20,347 bases of DNA from Paulinella micropora (GCA_009731375.1 BJOX01000144.1:54620-74966), one strand, 5' to 3'. Positions 1 through 8,519 are shown, numbered from the stretch's first letter. Numbers and translations: made by a program. Notes: a model not told the origin generated them from the letters alone.

Positions 1-66
1 TAATAATAATAATAAAAATAAAAATAAAAATAAAAATAAAAATAAAAATAAAAATAAAAATAATAA
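1..66. repeat. TAA and AAAAT microsatellite
   Basis: The window opens in TAA units, changes to a run of AAAAT-type pentamers and returns to TAA/TAACAA. It is pure simple sequence and its left end lies outside the window. Confidence 0.95.
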
Positions 67-310
67 CAATAATACTATATATGAGGCGTACTGATGCAGC
101 TAATGGCATATCCTCAACGGACATAAGCCTCCAATACCCTTGTTCGAGGTCCTCCACCCCCCCTTGTCAGTCTCTCGCCTGATGAACGGGGCCACCGATG
201 GAGCTCCTGAGGGCAAGACTGCACTAAGCCGAGGTTATTCCGCAGTCCCAGCAATCTCTTGCAAGACGTCACCGAATGTGCAAGTGCATACACCAAGCGC
301 GGTTGCTAGA
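67..310. other. Unique sequence, no recognised gene
   Basis: This is mixed-composition sequence ending at the large gap. Both strands contain open frames of about 60 codons, but neither shows a motif I recognise and one runs straight into the Ns. It could be the edge of a gene or transposon whose body lies in the gap; nothing supports a specific call. Confidence 0.5.
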
Positions 311-626
311 NNNNNNNNNNNNNNNNNNNNNNNNNNNNNNNNNNNNNNNNNNNNNNNNNNNNNNNNNNNNNNNNNNNNNNNNNNNNNNNNNNNNNNNNNN
401 NNNNNNNNNNNNNNNNNNNNNNNNNNNNNNNNNNNNNNNNNNNNNNNNNNNNNNNNNNNNNNNNNNNNNNNNNNNNNNNNNNNNNNNNNNNNNNNNNNNN
501 NNNNNNNNNNNNNNNNNNNNNNNNNNNNNNNNNNNNNNNNNNNNNNNNNNNNNNNNNNNNNNNNNNNNNNNNNNNNNNNNNNNNNNNNNNNNNNNNNNNN
601 NNNNNNNNNNNNNNNNNNNNNNNNNN
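311..626. other. Assembly gap (316 N)
   Basis: This is a run of undetermined bases. It removes roughly the first 10 bases of the adjacent MITE copy. Any frame that crosses it is unsupported. Confidence 1.
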
Positions 627-891
627 GACATTCAAGACAACAAAAAAAATTGATTTTTCTGTTTTGGTTGGAATTTCAGTTTTGGTTGAAATTTTGATTT
701 TGGGTGAAAATTTGAATTTTTCAAATTAACTGCTATATTCGTCCGCAAAATATCGTAAATTTTCGCGAAATGTTACCGTTAAATTTGAAAATTTGAATTT
801 TTGTCACAAAAATGAAAAACTGTCACAAAAATGAAAATCTGACACAAAAACTCAAAACTAATTTTTTTTTGTTGTCTTGAATGTCAACAGC

Positions 892-893
<2 letters not shown>
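627..893 (+). mobile_element. TIR MITE, copy 1 (left tip lost in gap)
   Basis: This is nearly the full length of the element seen complete at 4388-4660. Its right terminal inverted repeat, 871-893, reads GTTGTCTTGAATGTC then AACAGCAA, the reverse complement of the left TIR of the complete copy. The left TIR survives only from GACATTCAAGACAAC because the gap ends at 626. The right end is followed by TA, matching the TA target of the complete copy, and then by a TAA microsatellite. The interior is AT-rich, has repeated TGTCACAAAAATGAAAA words and carries no open frame, so it is non-autonomous. It differs from copy 2 at only a handful of positions and small indels, so the family was recently active. 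TA target and short TIRs suggest mobilisation by a Tc1/mariner-like transposase; that is inference. Confidence 0.85.
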
Positions 894-980
<87 letters not shown>

Positions 981-1002
981 TAATAATAATAATCATAATG
1001 AT
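894..1002. repeat. TAA microsatellite
   Basis: About 35 TAA units start exactly at the right edge of MITE copy 1, with a few TGA/TCA interruptions near the end. Frames reading poly-N or poly-I here are artefacts. Confidence 0.95.
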
Positions 1003-1736
1003 AAGAAGAAGAAGGAGATCAAAGGGGGAATCGTACTACAGCACCACGTTGCTTGTATTGTTTATTAATAGTACGTTTGTTCTTGACATACTGCAGAGAA
1101 AAAAAAAAAAAAAAGAGAGAGAGAGAGAGATTGAGGGGAAGGAGTTCAAAATTTACAAGAATTGCTAGAGAATCCGCTTTGACGTGCCGTATGAGGATAT
1201 ATTTATCGTCTTTTAGCGTCTACCCGTGGGTCGATGCGCTGTGTGGCATGACTCCATAGCGCATACTATTTGCAGAAAGAAATCAGAAGTTGTATGACGA
1301 AAACGCTATTTCCATCATAAAATCGGGAGGGGGTACTGTAGGCATCACCCCCCTGATAGCCGGTAAAAAGTATCTTTTCCTGGTGACAGGTGCACCAGCT
1401 TGTTTTTCAGTATTATTTGTCCGGATTGGACCTGATGCCATTTTATTCCTGGTCTGTTGCCGTTTTCCTTTTTGGCTTCACTGAGCTAATATAACGAGAC
1501 ATCATTCTCATTCTTGAGGACTGTGTTTGGTTGTATTACCGACTTTTTACGAGCTATCGTTGGGAGCATTACAGATAGATAGATACTTGGTCACGCAGTA
1601 GTACCACAGAGAAATGGAAATGCTAGCAAAAAAACCTAGAAAAACCCGTGCCCACAAGAACAAGGGTGTCGCAAAGTAGGTTACGTTTGAGCAGTTGCAA
1701 ACTAACCATACCTGCATTGAAAACACTCAAAGTAGC

Positions 1737-1754
1737 ACTTTTATGCATAAAAGT
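1737..1754. repeat. ATGCAT-centred palindrome, site 1
   Basis: This is an 18-bp perfect palindrome, ACTTTTATGCATAAAAGT. It is one of four copies of the TTTATGCATAAA core between 1737 and 3023. Confidence 0.9.
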
Positions 1755-1898
1755 CACACATGTGGGTAGCCCAAACCACTAACACCGGTCAGTCTCAAAC
1801 ATTGAAGGGCCGAAAGCTACGCCGGGTGCAGGTTTAAACGTGTTAAAAAAATAGTAAGTAAAAAAAAATCACTTTAATCATTTCCAACCATGCTCATT

Positions 1899-1910
1899 TT
1901 TATGCATAAA
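1899..1910. repeat. ATGCAT-centred palindrome, site 2
   Basis: This is a 12-bp perfect palindrome, TTTATGCATAAA. Allowing a two-base length difference between the arms extends it to CAT...ATG ends. It lies about 33 bases past the stop of the minus-strand gene remnant. Confidence 0.9.
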
Positions 1911-2782
1911 TGGGATTGACTCCCGGGAAAGGTATTGAAAAATTACTCCGTGGCTTTCTGAGTGTCGGCACGAAGTGCAGCCTGATTGGTGTTTGAGTGG
2001 CATGCGTCGTTGCAGAAGTGCCCATGAACGAAGAAACCATTGTTTTGACACAACCGTTGAGGCAAGATTCCCAGCAAACGATCGAACACGGAGGCGGGGG
2101 AGCAGAGCTCGACGAAGAATTGGCCCCAGTCAGCGGTGCGTGCAGGTTGGTTGTCCTGTTCGCAGTGAATCAGTCGTCTTCTTCGAGGTCCAGGTCTTGC
2201 TTGCAGGTAAAACAGACAGCCTTGGTGTCGCCAGTCGATCCCAGTAACTAGCATGTCCGCCTCCAAAGCACCGATCACCTCGGATCCCGAACCCATGCAC
2301 ACCACCAGAACCTTGCTCAGCGGTGGAAAAATGGTGGAAAGAATCTGTTTCGACAGCTCCGAAGGCTTCTCGAAGACGTTCACACGTGCTCCGTCAGAAG
2401 AATGGCGCTTTTTCTTGGCAGGTACCTCGACGACGAAGAGGTTGTGACGGTTGATGGGGTTCTGGTCCAGATTGAGAACGAAGGAGGCCTGCTTCGGGTT
2501 AAAGGCCACCAGCATCATTTCCACCGCCTTGATCCACTTCTGAACATCTCCCACGTAGTTGTGATTCTTTTTGTACTAGTACACCGTCTCAATCGTTCCG
2601 TACCCAGTCGATGAAAGAGCGTCGACCAGCATGTTGTACTGGGAAGGATAGCAGTGGAAGACAACAGCCCTCTTGTCAGAGTTGCCAACGACACTGAATT
2701 CGTTTAACTTTCTCCTCAGTGATGTCATCCTGATCATGCACTGTTTCCGAAATGTTGTACGGCAAGTCCGCGTACAGGCAGT

Positions 2783-2890
2783 CTACAAAACAACCAAACA
2801 AAAAAACAAAACCGTGAATGGCCAGGACTGGCATGAACGGAATGACATTTTTATGCATAAAAATGATGAACGCGGCAAAGCCAAGGTGAC
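2783..2890 (-). other. Intron 2 of methyltransferase remnant (108 bp)
   Basis: The donor is GTCACC and the acceptor TTTTGTAG after a T-rich tract. Removing it creates the Phe-Asp joint (GCA TTT G / AC TGC CTG) that restores the conserved S-x-D-x4-DPPY spacing, so the boundaries are well supported. It contains a 20-bp ATGCAT-centred palindrome. Confidence 0.8.
2846..2865. repeat. ATGCAT-centred palindrome, site 3 (intronic)
   Basis: This is a 20-bp perfect palindrome, CATTTTTATGCATAAAAATG, inside intron 2. On the minus strand it is followed by TCAT, as in the intron 1 copy. Confidence 0.9.
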
Positions 2891-2981
2891 CAAATGCAGA
2901 GTCAGCTGGAAGGAAACTTGCAAGCTTGAACATATCGCCCTTCATGATCGTCGCGTTGCCAATTTCCAACTCAGTTTCAGC

Positions 2982-3043
2982 CTGCAGAGACAAAAACCAA
3001 ACATGACATTTTTATGCATAAAAGCGCTGGGTGATGACAAGAC
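2982..3043 (-). other. Intron 1 of methyltransferase remnant (62 bp)
   Basis: The donor is GTCTTG and the acceptor GTCTCTGCAG. The intron is phase 0, joining ...EEAAFE to AETELEIG.... It contains a 14-bp ATGCAT palindrome followed by AATGTCAT, a 21-base identity with intron 2. The intron is otherwise dissimilar to intron 2. Confidence 0.7.
3010..3023. repeat. ATGCAT-centred palindrome, site 4 (intronic)
   Basis: This is a 14-bp perfect palindrome, TTTTATGCATAAAA, inside intron 1, about 27 bases before the acceptor. Confidence 0.9.
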
Positions 3044-3242
3044 CTCAAACGCTGCTTCTTCATCATCTTTTCCCGTCGTGTGACGCTGTTTCGCCATCTC
3101 GAACCACGTGAGCATTTGCGTCCTGAGCGTGACGGGAATCTTGCGACCCTTGATGGCCGACTTGTACAGGAAATCGACGGACAAAATTGTTTGGACAGGC
3201 GACTTTCTGGGGTTTGGAGGAGACAAGGATGCTCTCTTTGTG

Positions 3243-3665
3243 ATGAAGGTTGTGGGACTGACGAAGGACTCGAGAAAGACTCGATCGTCGGAGAGTGCGC
3301 TTAAGAACCTTCCGCCTATGCTGCAGTTCTACCGGTCATGGGAAAAGGATACGGTTGAGAACCGGATGTACCGCGAGTATGTCCCGGTATGGTGGGATGC
3401 TGCGAATAGGGAAGTATGGGATGCCAAGATAGATTCAGCCACACGGAAGAGTGACAGGGATCACGAGGCATGGACCATAGCGGCGTGGCCGAGGGGAGTG
3501 CTAGATTGCCCCTTCGAGTTACACGACGGGCACATTCCACAGAAGGTATGGGACATGCTCAAACAGAGCGGGGACTTAAGGCTAATTGGGGGTGCACACG
3601 CAACGGAAACTGTGCGGGGGAAGAAGCATCTGAGCCAGAAGGAGAAAAGCATCCGGGATGCGTAA
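3243..3665 (+). CDS. Unidentified open frame, possibly a ParB-like fragment
   Basis: The frame is open from before 3108 to a TAA at 3663-3665. The start given is the internal ATG that gives MKVVGLTKDS; it is not secure because the first third (to about 3328) overlaps the methyltransferase exon on the other strand, and only one of the two is likely to be coding there. From about 3335 onward the composition looks protein-like, rich in Trp, Asp, Lys and Arg (RSWEKDTVENRMYREYVPVW, DHEAWTIAAWPRGVLD). The C-terminal stretch SGDLRLIGGAHATETVRG loosely recalls the G-x-R-x2-A segment of ParB/Srx-type domains, which in bacteria and phages are sometimes fused to beta-class methylases. That resemblance is weak and by eye. 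It may be an exon of another gene, or the inverted front part of the methyltransferase gene. Frame end and strand are reasonably supported; function is not. Confidence 0.35.
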   Translation: MKVVGLTKDSRKTRSSESALKNLPPMLQFYRSWEKDTVENRMYREYVPVWWDAANREVWDAKIDSATRKSDRDHEAWTIAAWPRGVLDCPFELHDGHIPQKVWDMLKQSGDLRLIGGAHATETVRGKKHLSQKEKSIRDA

Positions 3666-3691
3666 GGGGAGAAGGAAACGGAATTCGGGTC

Positions 3692-3715
3692 GGGGGGGGG
3701 GGGGGNNNNNNNNNN
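3692..3715. other. Poly-G run and 10-N gap
   Basis: Fourteen G (3692-3705) run straight into ten Ns (3706-3715). Homopolymer dropout at a fixed-size placeholder gap is likely, so true spacing here is unknown. Confidence 0.95.
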
Positions 3716-4233
3716 CACATTGACCATAGTGTGTGGGAAAAATGATACTGATGGTCCTACTCAACATTAAACTTTACTGACACGGTACAGGGGGTGAACT
3801 CGGCGAGAAGGCCATGGTCGTTTTAAGGTTTGGACTCTTGGAGTTCGGTCAATTCGAACTTCGGGGCCAAGGCACCATTCACATTTGACGGATTAAACAG
3901 GGTCTGGTTGGTGGTCGGCCGGACTATGTGATTGTGACTTCGAGGAAATCGCGCGGGTAGGGTTGAAGAAGTGAGCTGGCCGAGTGTCAGATTCACGATC
4001 TTCGGGCATTATTAAGTCTCGGAACTTAGCCCACATGAACCACAAGCATATAATTCGTTGGATGGCTCTGGATAAGATTTGATCAGGGGTCGAGCTAGGG
4101 TAGCTCTTGGGATGGTGGACAGTCGGCTGGGATTCCCCAGAAAGCCAGTACTGACGGGGTTATACGAGATGTAGTCTCCGTTTGTATTACTCCAGAATTG
4201 AGATCCGAGCGATCTCAAAAGAGGGGGAAGGGG
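3716..4233 (+). mobile_element. Possible degenerate 3' internal end of an LTR retroelement
   Basis: There is no intact frame. On the plus strand the last frame reads DPSDLKRGGRGAM and stops. Its KRGG codons are built from the purine tract AAAAGAGGGGGAAGGGG (4217-4233), the arrangement expected where Ty3-type pol ends over the polypurine tract next to a 3' LTR. Upstream codons in this frame are broken by several stops. The call rests on the purine tract and the TG-start that follows; no protease, RT, RNase H or integrase motif is visible. Confidence 0.35.
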
Positions 4234-5240
4234 TGCTATGTAACACCCACGGTATACTACATCGTTTTTACGCTATTAGGGTTTACGGGAATTTACTCTT
4301 GGAAGTAATTTATTGTTATTAAATGTATTTTAAGATGAATTCTTATTACATTTCCGGTTCTGATTAATACATCCGGTTTTAATGTTATTGCTGTTGACAT
4401 TCAAGACAACAAAAAAAATTGATTTTTCTGTTTTGGTTGGAATTTCAGTTTTGGTTGGAATTTTGATTTTGGGTGAAAATTTGAATTTTTCAAATTAACT
4501 GCTATATTCGTCCGCAAAATATCGTAAAATTTCGCGAAATGTTACCGTTAAATTTGAAAATTTGAATTTTGTCACAAAAATGAAAAACTGTCACAAAAAT
4601 GAAAATCTGACACAAAAATGAAAAACTAATTTTTGTTGTTGTCTTGAATGTCAACAGCAATATATTAGGATAAGGAATATGGGAGGAAAGCTAGGAAGCT
4701 TGGATCCCATATGACCTTAATATCTATATCTTACACTTACTATGACCGTTTACCAGCGTGGAGAAGGTTTTTAGGATGCAGATCACACTATTGAGTAGCA
4801 TCCATAATGAATAACCTCCACATTAATAGCGTTGACCCGATCCTTATACAGCAAATGTAGTAACAGTTTGAAGTTTTGGAAAAAGGTCACGGAAATTCAG
4901 TAAAATTTATGCCTGTCTTCGTGTGACTGGGAATTTACTGCTAAATAAGGGAAATTGCACTTATGGGTTGGTGTTTAGGGTATGTTTTAGCATTTGTGCA
5001 GGTTACGGACGTAACGCATCGTGTCAGATGACCTGTGTCAAAGGGACACTCCGTTGATAGCGGTTTTTTCCTTTGGCTTGTTGTTTGGGTTCATATCTGG
5101 CTTCCCTTTCTATATCAGAAGTGGAGGTTAGTTTTGAACCAGTTGTGTTCAATTATTAAATTCCTTTTTTTAATTTTCCTTTGAGCTCGTAAGGCTAGAC
5201 CTCCTGTCTTAATACAGATTGGTAACTTGATTTCCTAGCA
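4234..5240 (+). mobile_element. Probable LTR carrying a nested MITE
   Basis: Immediately after the purine tract the sequence starts TGCTATGTAACACCC. A 5-bp inverted match, TAGCA, occurs at 5236-5240, giving TGCTA...TAGCA ends. An alternative pair is TGTAA at 4239 with TTACA at 5295-5299. Without the 273-bp MITE and its TA duplication the LTR would be roughly 0.7-0.8 kb. It is AT-rich and non-coding. No second LTR lies in the window, so the boundaries cannot be confirmed by alignment. Confidence 0.4.
4388..4660 (+). mobile_element. TIR MITE, copy 2 (complete, 273 bp)
   Basis: The element is bounded by perfect 23-bp inverted repeats, TTGCTGTTGACATTC then AAGACAAC on the left and the reverse complement on the right (4638-4660). 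It is flanked by TA on both sides (4386-4387 and 4661-4662). The interior has no open frame and matches copy 1 base for base over long stretches, including TTCGTCCGCAAAATATCG and GTTACCGTTAAATTTG. Small differences include a one-base indel in a T-run and a changed tail before the right TIR. It is inserted in the putative LTR, so it is younger than that element. Confidence 0.92.
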
Positions 5241-6181
5241 GGGGGTTAGTCCAGACTTACAATAACAGACAGACCAGAACGGTAAGTATTGCCATTACAT
5301 ACGGAGGTGGGCCGGCATAGACCACGAGCTGCTGAACGGTCAGGACATTGTGTCAGCCTGAGCAGGCAGGGCATTGCGTCACCGGCGCCGGCCACACACT
5401 TTTAGGCAGTGGTCTGTCCGGCCTGTCACTAAAGCCTCACATCAGTATTTCGCCCCTACTCTGAAGAGGTGTGGCAGAGTGAACAGTTCCGGATCATCAT
5501 TTAACATTAAATGACATTCGTTCCTATAGAATGTATAATAGCAACAAGTTTGCACAGCGCGGTTCATTTGCTGAGACTAACCTTAGGCTCCCTACCACCC
5601 ACCTCCCCTTTTAATTTCCACACACTGACGAACTGGGGCACTGTCGGACACATCTTTTAGAGAAATGCAACCGCGGCTGATTACGGCGAAAGATGCAGAC
5701 ACTTTTACAATTGGTATACAGCCGCTAATTGCAAAAAACACAAGTCGGCCGTACGGTCAGGAGGCAAAAGGGCAAGGCAGGGCAGTTGGCAGGTGGGGTT
5801 GAAGCGCCTGCAACACACGGCTAGCCGTAGCTTCATTGGGGAAGCTGAAGCGCCAGCAGCGCGGAGAGGAGCAGGAGAAAGCTGCGGCACTCTCTGGCTG
5901 ACCTACATGGACATAAAGGCAAAAGTGGGGCAGAAGATGTGACATAAAGGCAGTAATTAGGCAGTGACCTGGCCCAGAGGCCGCTGGCGACGATGGCGCG
6001 AACTCGAGGTAGCAGCAGCCTGCCGCATGTCTAGCCACACTTAGCCTGCACAACTCCTCCGACGCCACGATTGTGAACCTGCCCGATTTTTCTGGCGGTT
6101 TTTCCGATTTTTCGTCCGTACCTTGCGACGGGCAGGAGACGTGATTTGGCAGACGGCCTGGCCGGGAGGGGGCGAAACGCT
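5241..6181. other. Unique sequence, no recognised gene
   Basis: The sequence is GC-richer from about 5300. I see a short imperfect duplication at 5335-5385 (GGTCAGGACATTGTGTCAGC compared with GGCAGGGCATTGCGTCACC). Minus-strand frames of 60-100 codons at 5705-6068 look like chance frames in a purine-rich stretch. No domain, RNA gene or transposon end is recognised. Confidence 0.5.
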
Positions 6182-6244
6182 ACATACATACATACATACA
6201 TACATACATGCATACATGCATGCATACATACATACATACATACA

Positions 6245-6276
<32 letters not shown>

Positions 6277-6820
6277 CATACATATACATACATGCATGCA
6301 TGTATACATACATAGATACATACATACATACATACATACATATACATACATACATACATGCATGCATGCATCCATTCATCCATACATACATACATACATA
6401 CATACATACATACATACATACATACGTACATACATACTACCTACCACCTACCACCTACCTACCTACCTACCTACCTACCTACCTGCCTATCTACCTACCT
6501 ACCTACATGCATGCATGCATGCATACATACATACATACATACATACATACATACATACATACACACATACATACATACACACATACATACAGACATACAC
6601 ACATACATACATACATACATACATACATGCAAACAAACAAACATACATACATACATACATACATACATACATACAAACATACAAACATACATACATACAT
6701 ACATAGATACATAGATACATACATACATAGAATACATAGCATGCATGCATGCATGCATACATACATACATACATACATCCATCCATCCATCCATACATAC
6801 ATACATACATACATACATAC
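6182..6820. repeat. CATA microsatellite with CCTA, CAAA and TCCA blocks
   Basis: The sequence is almost pure CATA tetranucleotide, broken by local blocks of one-step variants: TGCA patches, CTAC at about 6437-6505, CACA, CAAA at 6629-6643 and TCCA at 6776-6792. Variants are clustered, not scattered, so each has been locally re-expanded. Frames reading YIHT or VCMY are artefacts. Confidence 0.97.
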
Positions 6821-7194
6821 CTCGGATAAGAGCAAGATGCGCCGACGAGATTGCACAAGAGTGAGGACGGCAGAGGAAGGCGGCAAGTCGGCTGGGTCCG
6901 GGAAAGGGACAGGGGTGAGAGGGGTTCTTGCTAGACGTAGGCAACGAGACTGGAGTATTTGATGCTCCAGACAACAGCCGCCTTCGAGCAGCTGCAGCTG
7001 CTGCGGTTGTTGTTCTCGCATTTCTTGTTCTGCTCGCTCTTGTTGTGGTTGTGTTGGTTTGGTCGTCTTCTGCAGTTTCTCCGCCAAGAGCAACAGGAGG
7101 CATTTGGCCTGTTCTGTGTCAATCTGATGGATAGCCCGCTGCACCGCTCGACTGAGTGAGAACGCCTTGCAAAAAAAGTCGTGGTTGTTGTATG
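6821..7194. other. Unique spacer, low-complexity frames only
   Basis: The left half is purine-rich. The stretch around 6985-7090 is made of GCTGCAG and TTGTTGTT words that give Leu- and Val-rich frames on either strand. No recognisable gene. Confidence 0.5.
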
Positions 7195-7527
7195 AGTAGT
7201 TGTTGCGTTGAAGAAAATGAACATACAAGCAATTAAGCAAGTAAGCAAGTAAGCAAGTAAGCATGTAAGCAAGTAAGCAAGTAAGTAAGCAAGTAAGCAA
7301 GTAGTAAGCAAGCAGGCAAGCAAGCAGGCAAGCGAGGAAGCCAGGAAGCGAGGAAGCGAAGCAAAGCCAAGCGAAGCCAGGCGAAGCCAAGCGAAGCGAA
7401 GCCAAGCCAAGCCAAGCCAAGCCAGGCCAGGCCAGGCCAGGCCAGGCCAGGCCAGGCCAGGCCAGGCCAAGCCGGGCCAAGCCGGGCCAAGCCGGGCCAA
7501 GCCAAGCCAAGCCAAGCCAAGCCAAGC

Positions 7528-7594
<67 letters not shown>

Positions 7595-7611
7595 ACAAAC
7601 AACTTACAGGC
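7195..7611. repeat. AAGC/AAGT/GCCAGG composite array with shared flanks
   Basis: The block starts with GTTGAAGAAAATGAACA, runs through AAGT/AAGC, then GCCAAGCGAA, then GGCCA pentamers (about 7417-7470) and GCCAAGCCGG, back to pure AAGC (7530-7590), and ends CAAACAACTTACAGGC. Related start and end sequences recur at about 7611-7645 and 8486-8514. Confidence 0.9.
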
Positions 7612-7860
7612 AGAGTCGTTGCTGCTGTTAAGAAAATGAACAAGCAAGCAAGAAAGCAAGCAACAAAGCAAGCAAAGCAAGCAAAGCAAGCAAAGCAAAG
7701 CAAGCAAAGCAAGCAAAGCAAGCAAAGCAAGCAAAGCAAGCAAAGCAAGCAAAGCAAGCAAAGCAAGCAAAGCAAGCAAAGCAAGCAAAGCAAGCAAAGC
7801 AAGCAAAGCAAGCAAAGCAAGCAAGCAAGCAAGCAAGCAAACATGCAAGCAAGCAAACAT
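7612..7860. repeat. CAAAGCAAG nonamer minisatellite
   Basis: After a second AAGAAAATGAACAAGC start, AAGC becomes a very regular 9-bp repeat, CAAAGCAAG (about 7670-7820, some 16 units), then AAGC with two CAAACATG interruptions. The Lys-Gln-Ser frame it encodes is an artefact of the 9-base period. Confidence 0.95.
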
Positions 7861-7861
7861 G

Positions 7862-7917
<56 letters not shown>

Positions 7918-8138
7918 GAATCAATGAATCAATCAATCTATGAATCAATGAATCAATGAATCAATGAATCAATGAATCGATGAATCAATGAATCAATGAA
8001 TCAATGAACCAATGAACCAATGAATCAATGAATCAATCAATCAATGAATCAATGAATCAATGAATCAATCAATGAATCAATGAATCAATGAATCAATGAA
8101 TCAATGAATGAATGAATGAATGAATGAATGAATGAATG

Positions 8139-8176
<38 letters not shown>

Positions 8177-8217
8177 GCAAGCAAGCAAGCAAGCAAGCAG
8201 TCAATCAATCAATCAAT

Positions 8218-8275
<58 letters not shown>

Positions 8276-8276
8276 G

Positions 8277-8315
<39 letters not shown>

Positions 8316-8346
8316 ATCGATCGATCGATCATCGATCGATCGATCG

Positions 8347-8416
<70 letters not shown>

Positions 8417-8519
8417 TCAATCAAAGCAATCAAAGCAAGCAAGCAAACCAACAAGCAACCAAGCAATCAATCAAACAAGCAAGCAAGCAAGCAAGCAAAC
8501 AAACAACTTACAGGCCGTA
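7861..8519. repeat. TCAA/TGAA array with GATC palindrome and AAGC islands
   Basis: TCAA (7861-7916) gives way to alternating TGAATCAA and pure TGAA (8104-8139), then TCAA with an AAGC island (8172-8199). A self-complementary ATCG/GATC block sits at about 8313-8349 inside TCAA. The block ends in AAGC, CAAACAAACAACTTACAGGC (8495-8514). Confidence 0.95.

Larger units (their letters stand above)
1003..1942. other. Unique intergenic sequence
   Basis: This is mixed sequence with an A-run (1099-1114) joined to a short GA array (1115-1130). I see no convincing coding signal; a 64-codon plus-strand frame at 1290-1484 has no recognisable domain. The right part contains two TTTATGCATAAA palindromes (about 1745 and 1904). 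On the minus strand the region lies downstream of the methyltransferase remnant and could hold its 3' untranslated sequence or further exons. Confidence 0.5.
1943..3328 (-). pseudogene. Beta-class DNA N4/N6-methyltransferase-like gene, decayed, two introns
   Basis: Read on the minus strand, three exons can be joined: 3328-3044, 2981-2891 and 2782-1943. Across the exon 2/3 joint the protein reads ATIMKGDMFKLASFLPADSAF then DCLYADLPYNIS, which fits the GD(x)nLP(x)2S(x)D(x)4DPPYN block around catalytic motif IV of N4-cytosine/N6-adenine methylases. Further on come VFEKPSELSKQIL (the EKP-x-EL motif X region) and VVCMGSGSEVIGALEADMLV followed by TGID (SAM-binding motif I and motif II). Motif IV before motif I is the beta-class order. 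Damage seen: the motif IV proline is leucine (DLPY), a one-base frameshift lies near 2709-2718, and an in-frame TAG at 2576-2578 sits where a Trp codon would read WYKKNHN. After motif II the frame becomes doubtful; another frame gives CFTCKQDLDLEEDD. No start ATG is visible; the exon 1 frame is closed by a TAG at 3329-3331, so 5' exons may be missing. The class is clear; whether it was host- or transposon-encoded, and whether the lesions are assembly errors, is not. Confidence 0.8.

Noticed and set aside
140-697. Frames crossing the 316-N gap
   Set aside because: Most codons are N. Flanking pieces show no shared homology, and the right piece is MITE sequence.
1975-2614. Plus-strand frames of 64-90 codons
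   Set aside because: They lie opposite exon 3 of the methyltransferase remnant, whose motifs match a known family; these are shadows.
3461-3767. Minus-strand frames through the poly-G and gap
   Set aside because: They contain Ns and a homopolymer of uncertain length, and lie opposite a more protein-like plus frame.
6123-7872. Plus and minus frames of YIHT, VCMY, LLAC and KQS repeats
   Set aside because: They are produced by CATA, AAGC and CAAAGCAAG arrays; overlapping versions exist in several frames and both strands.
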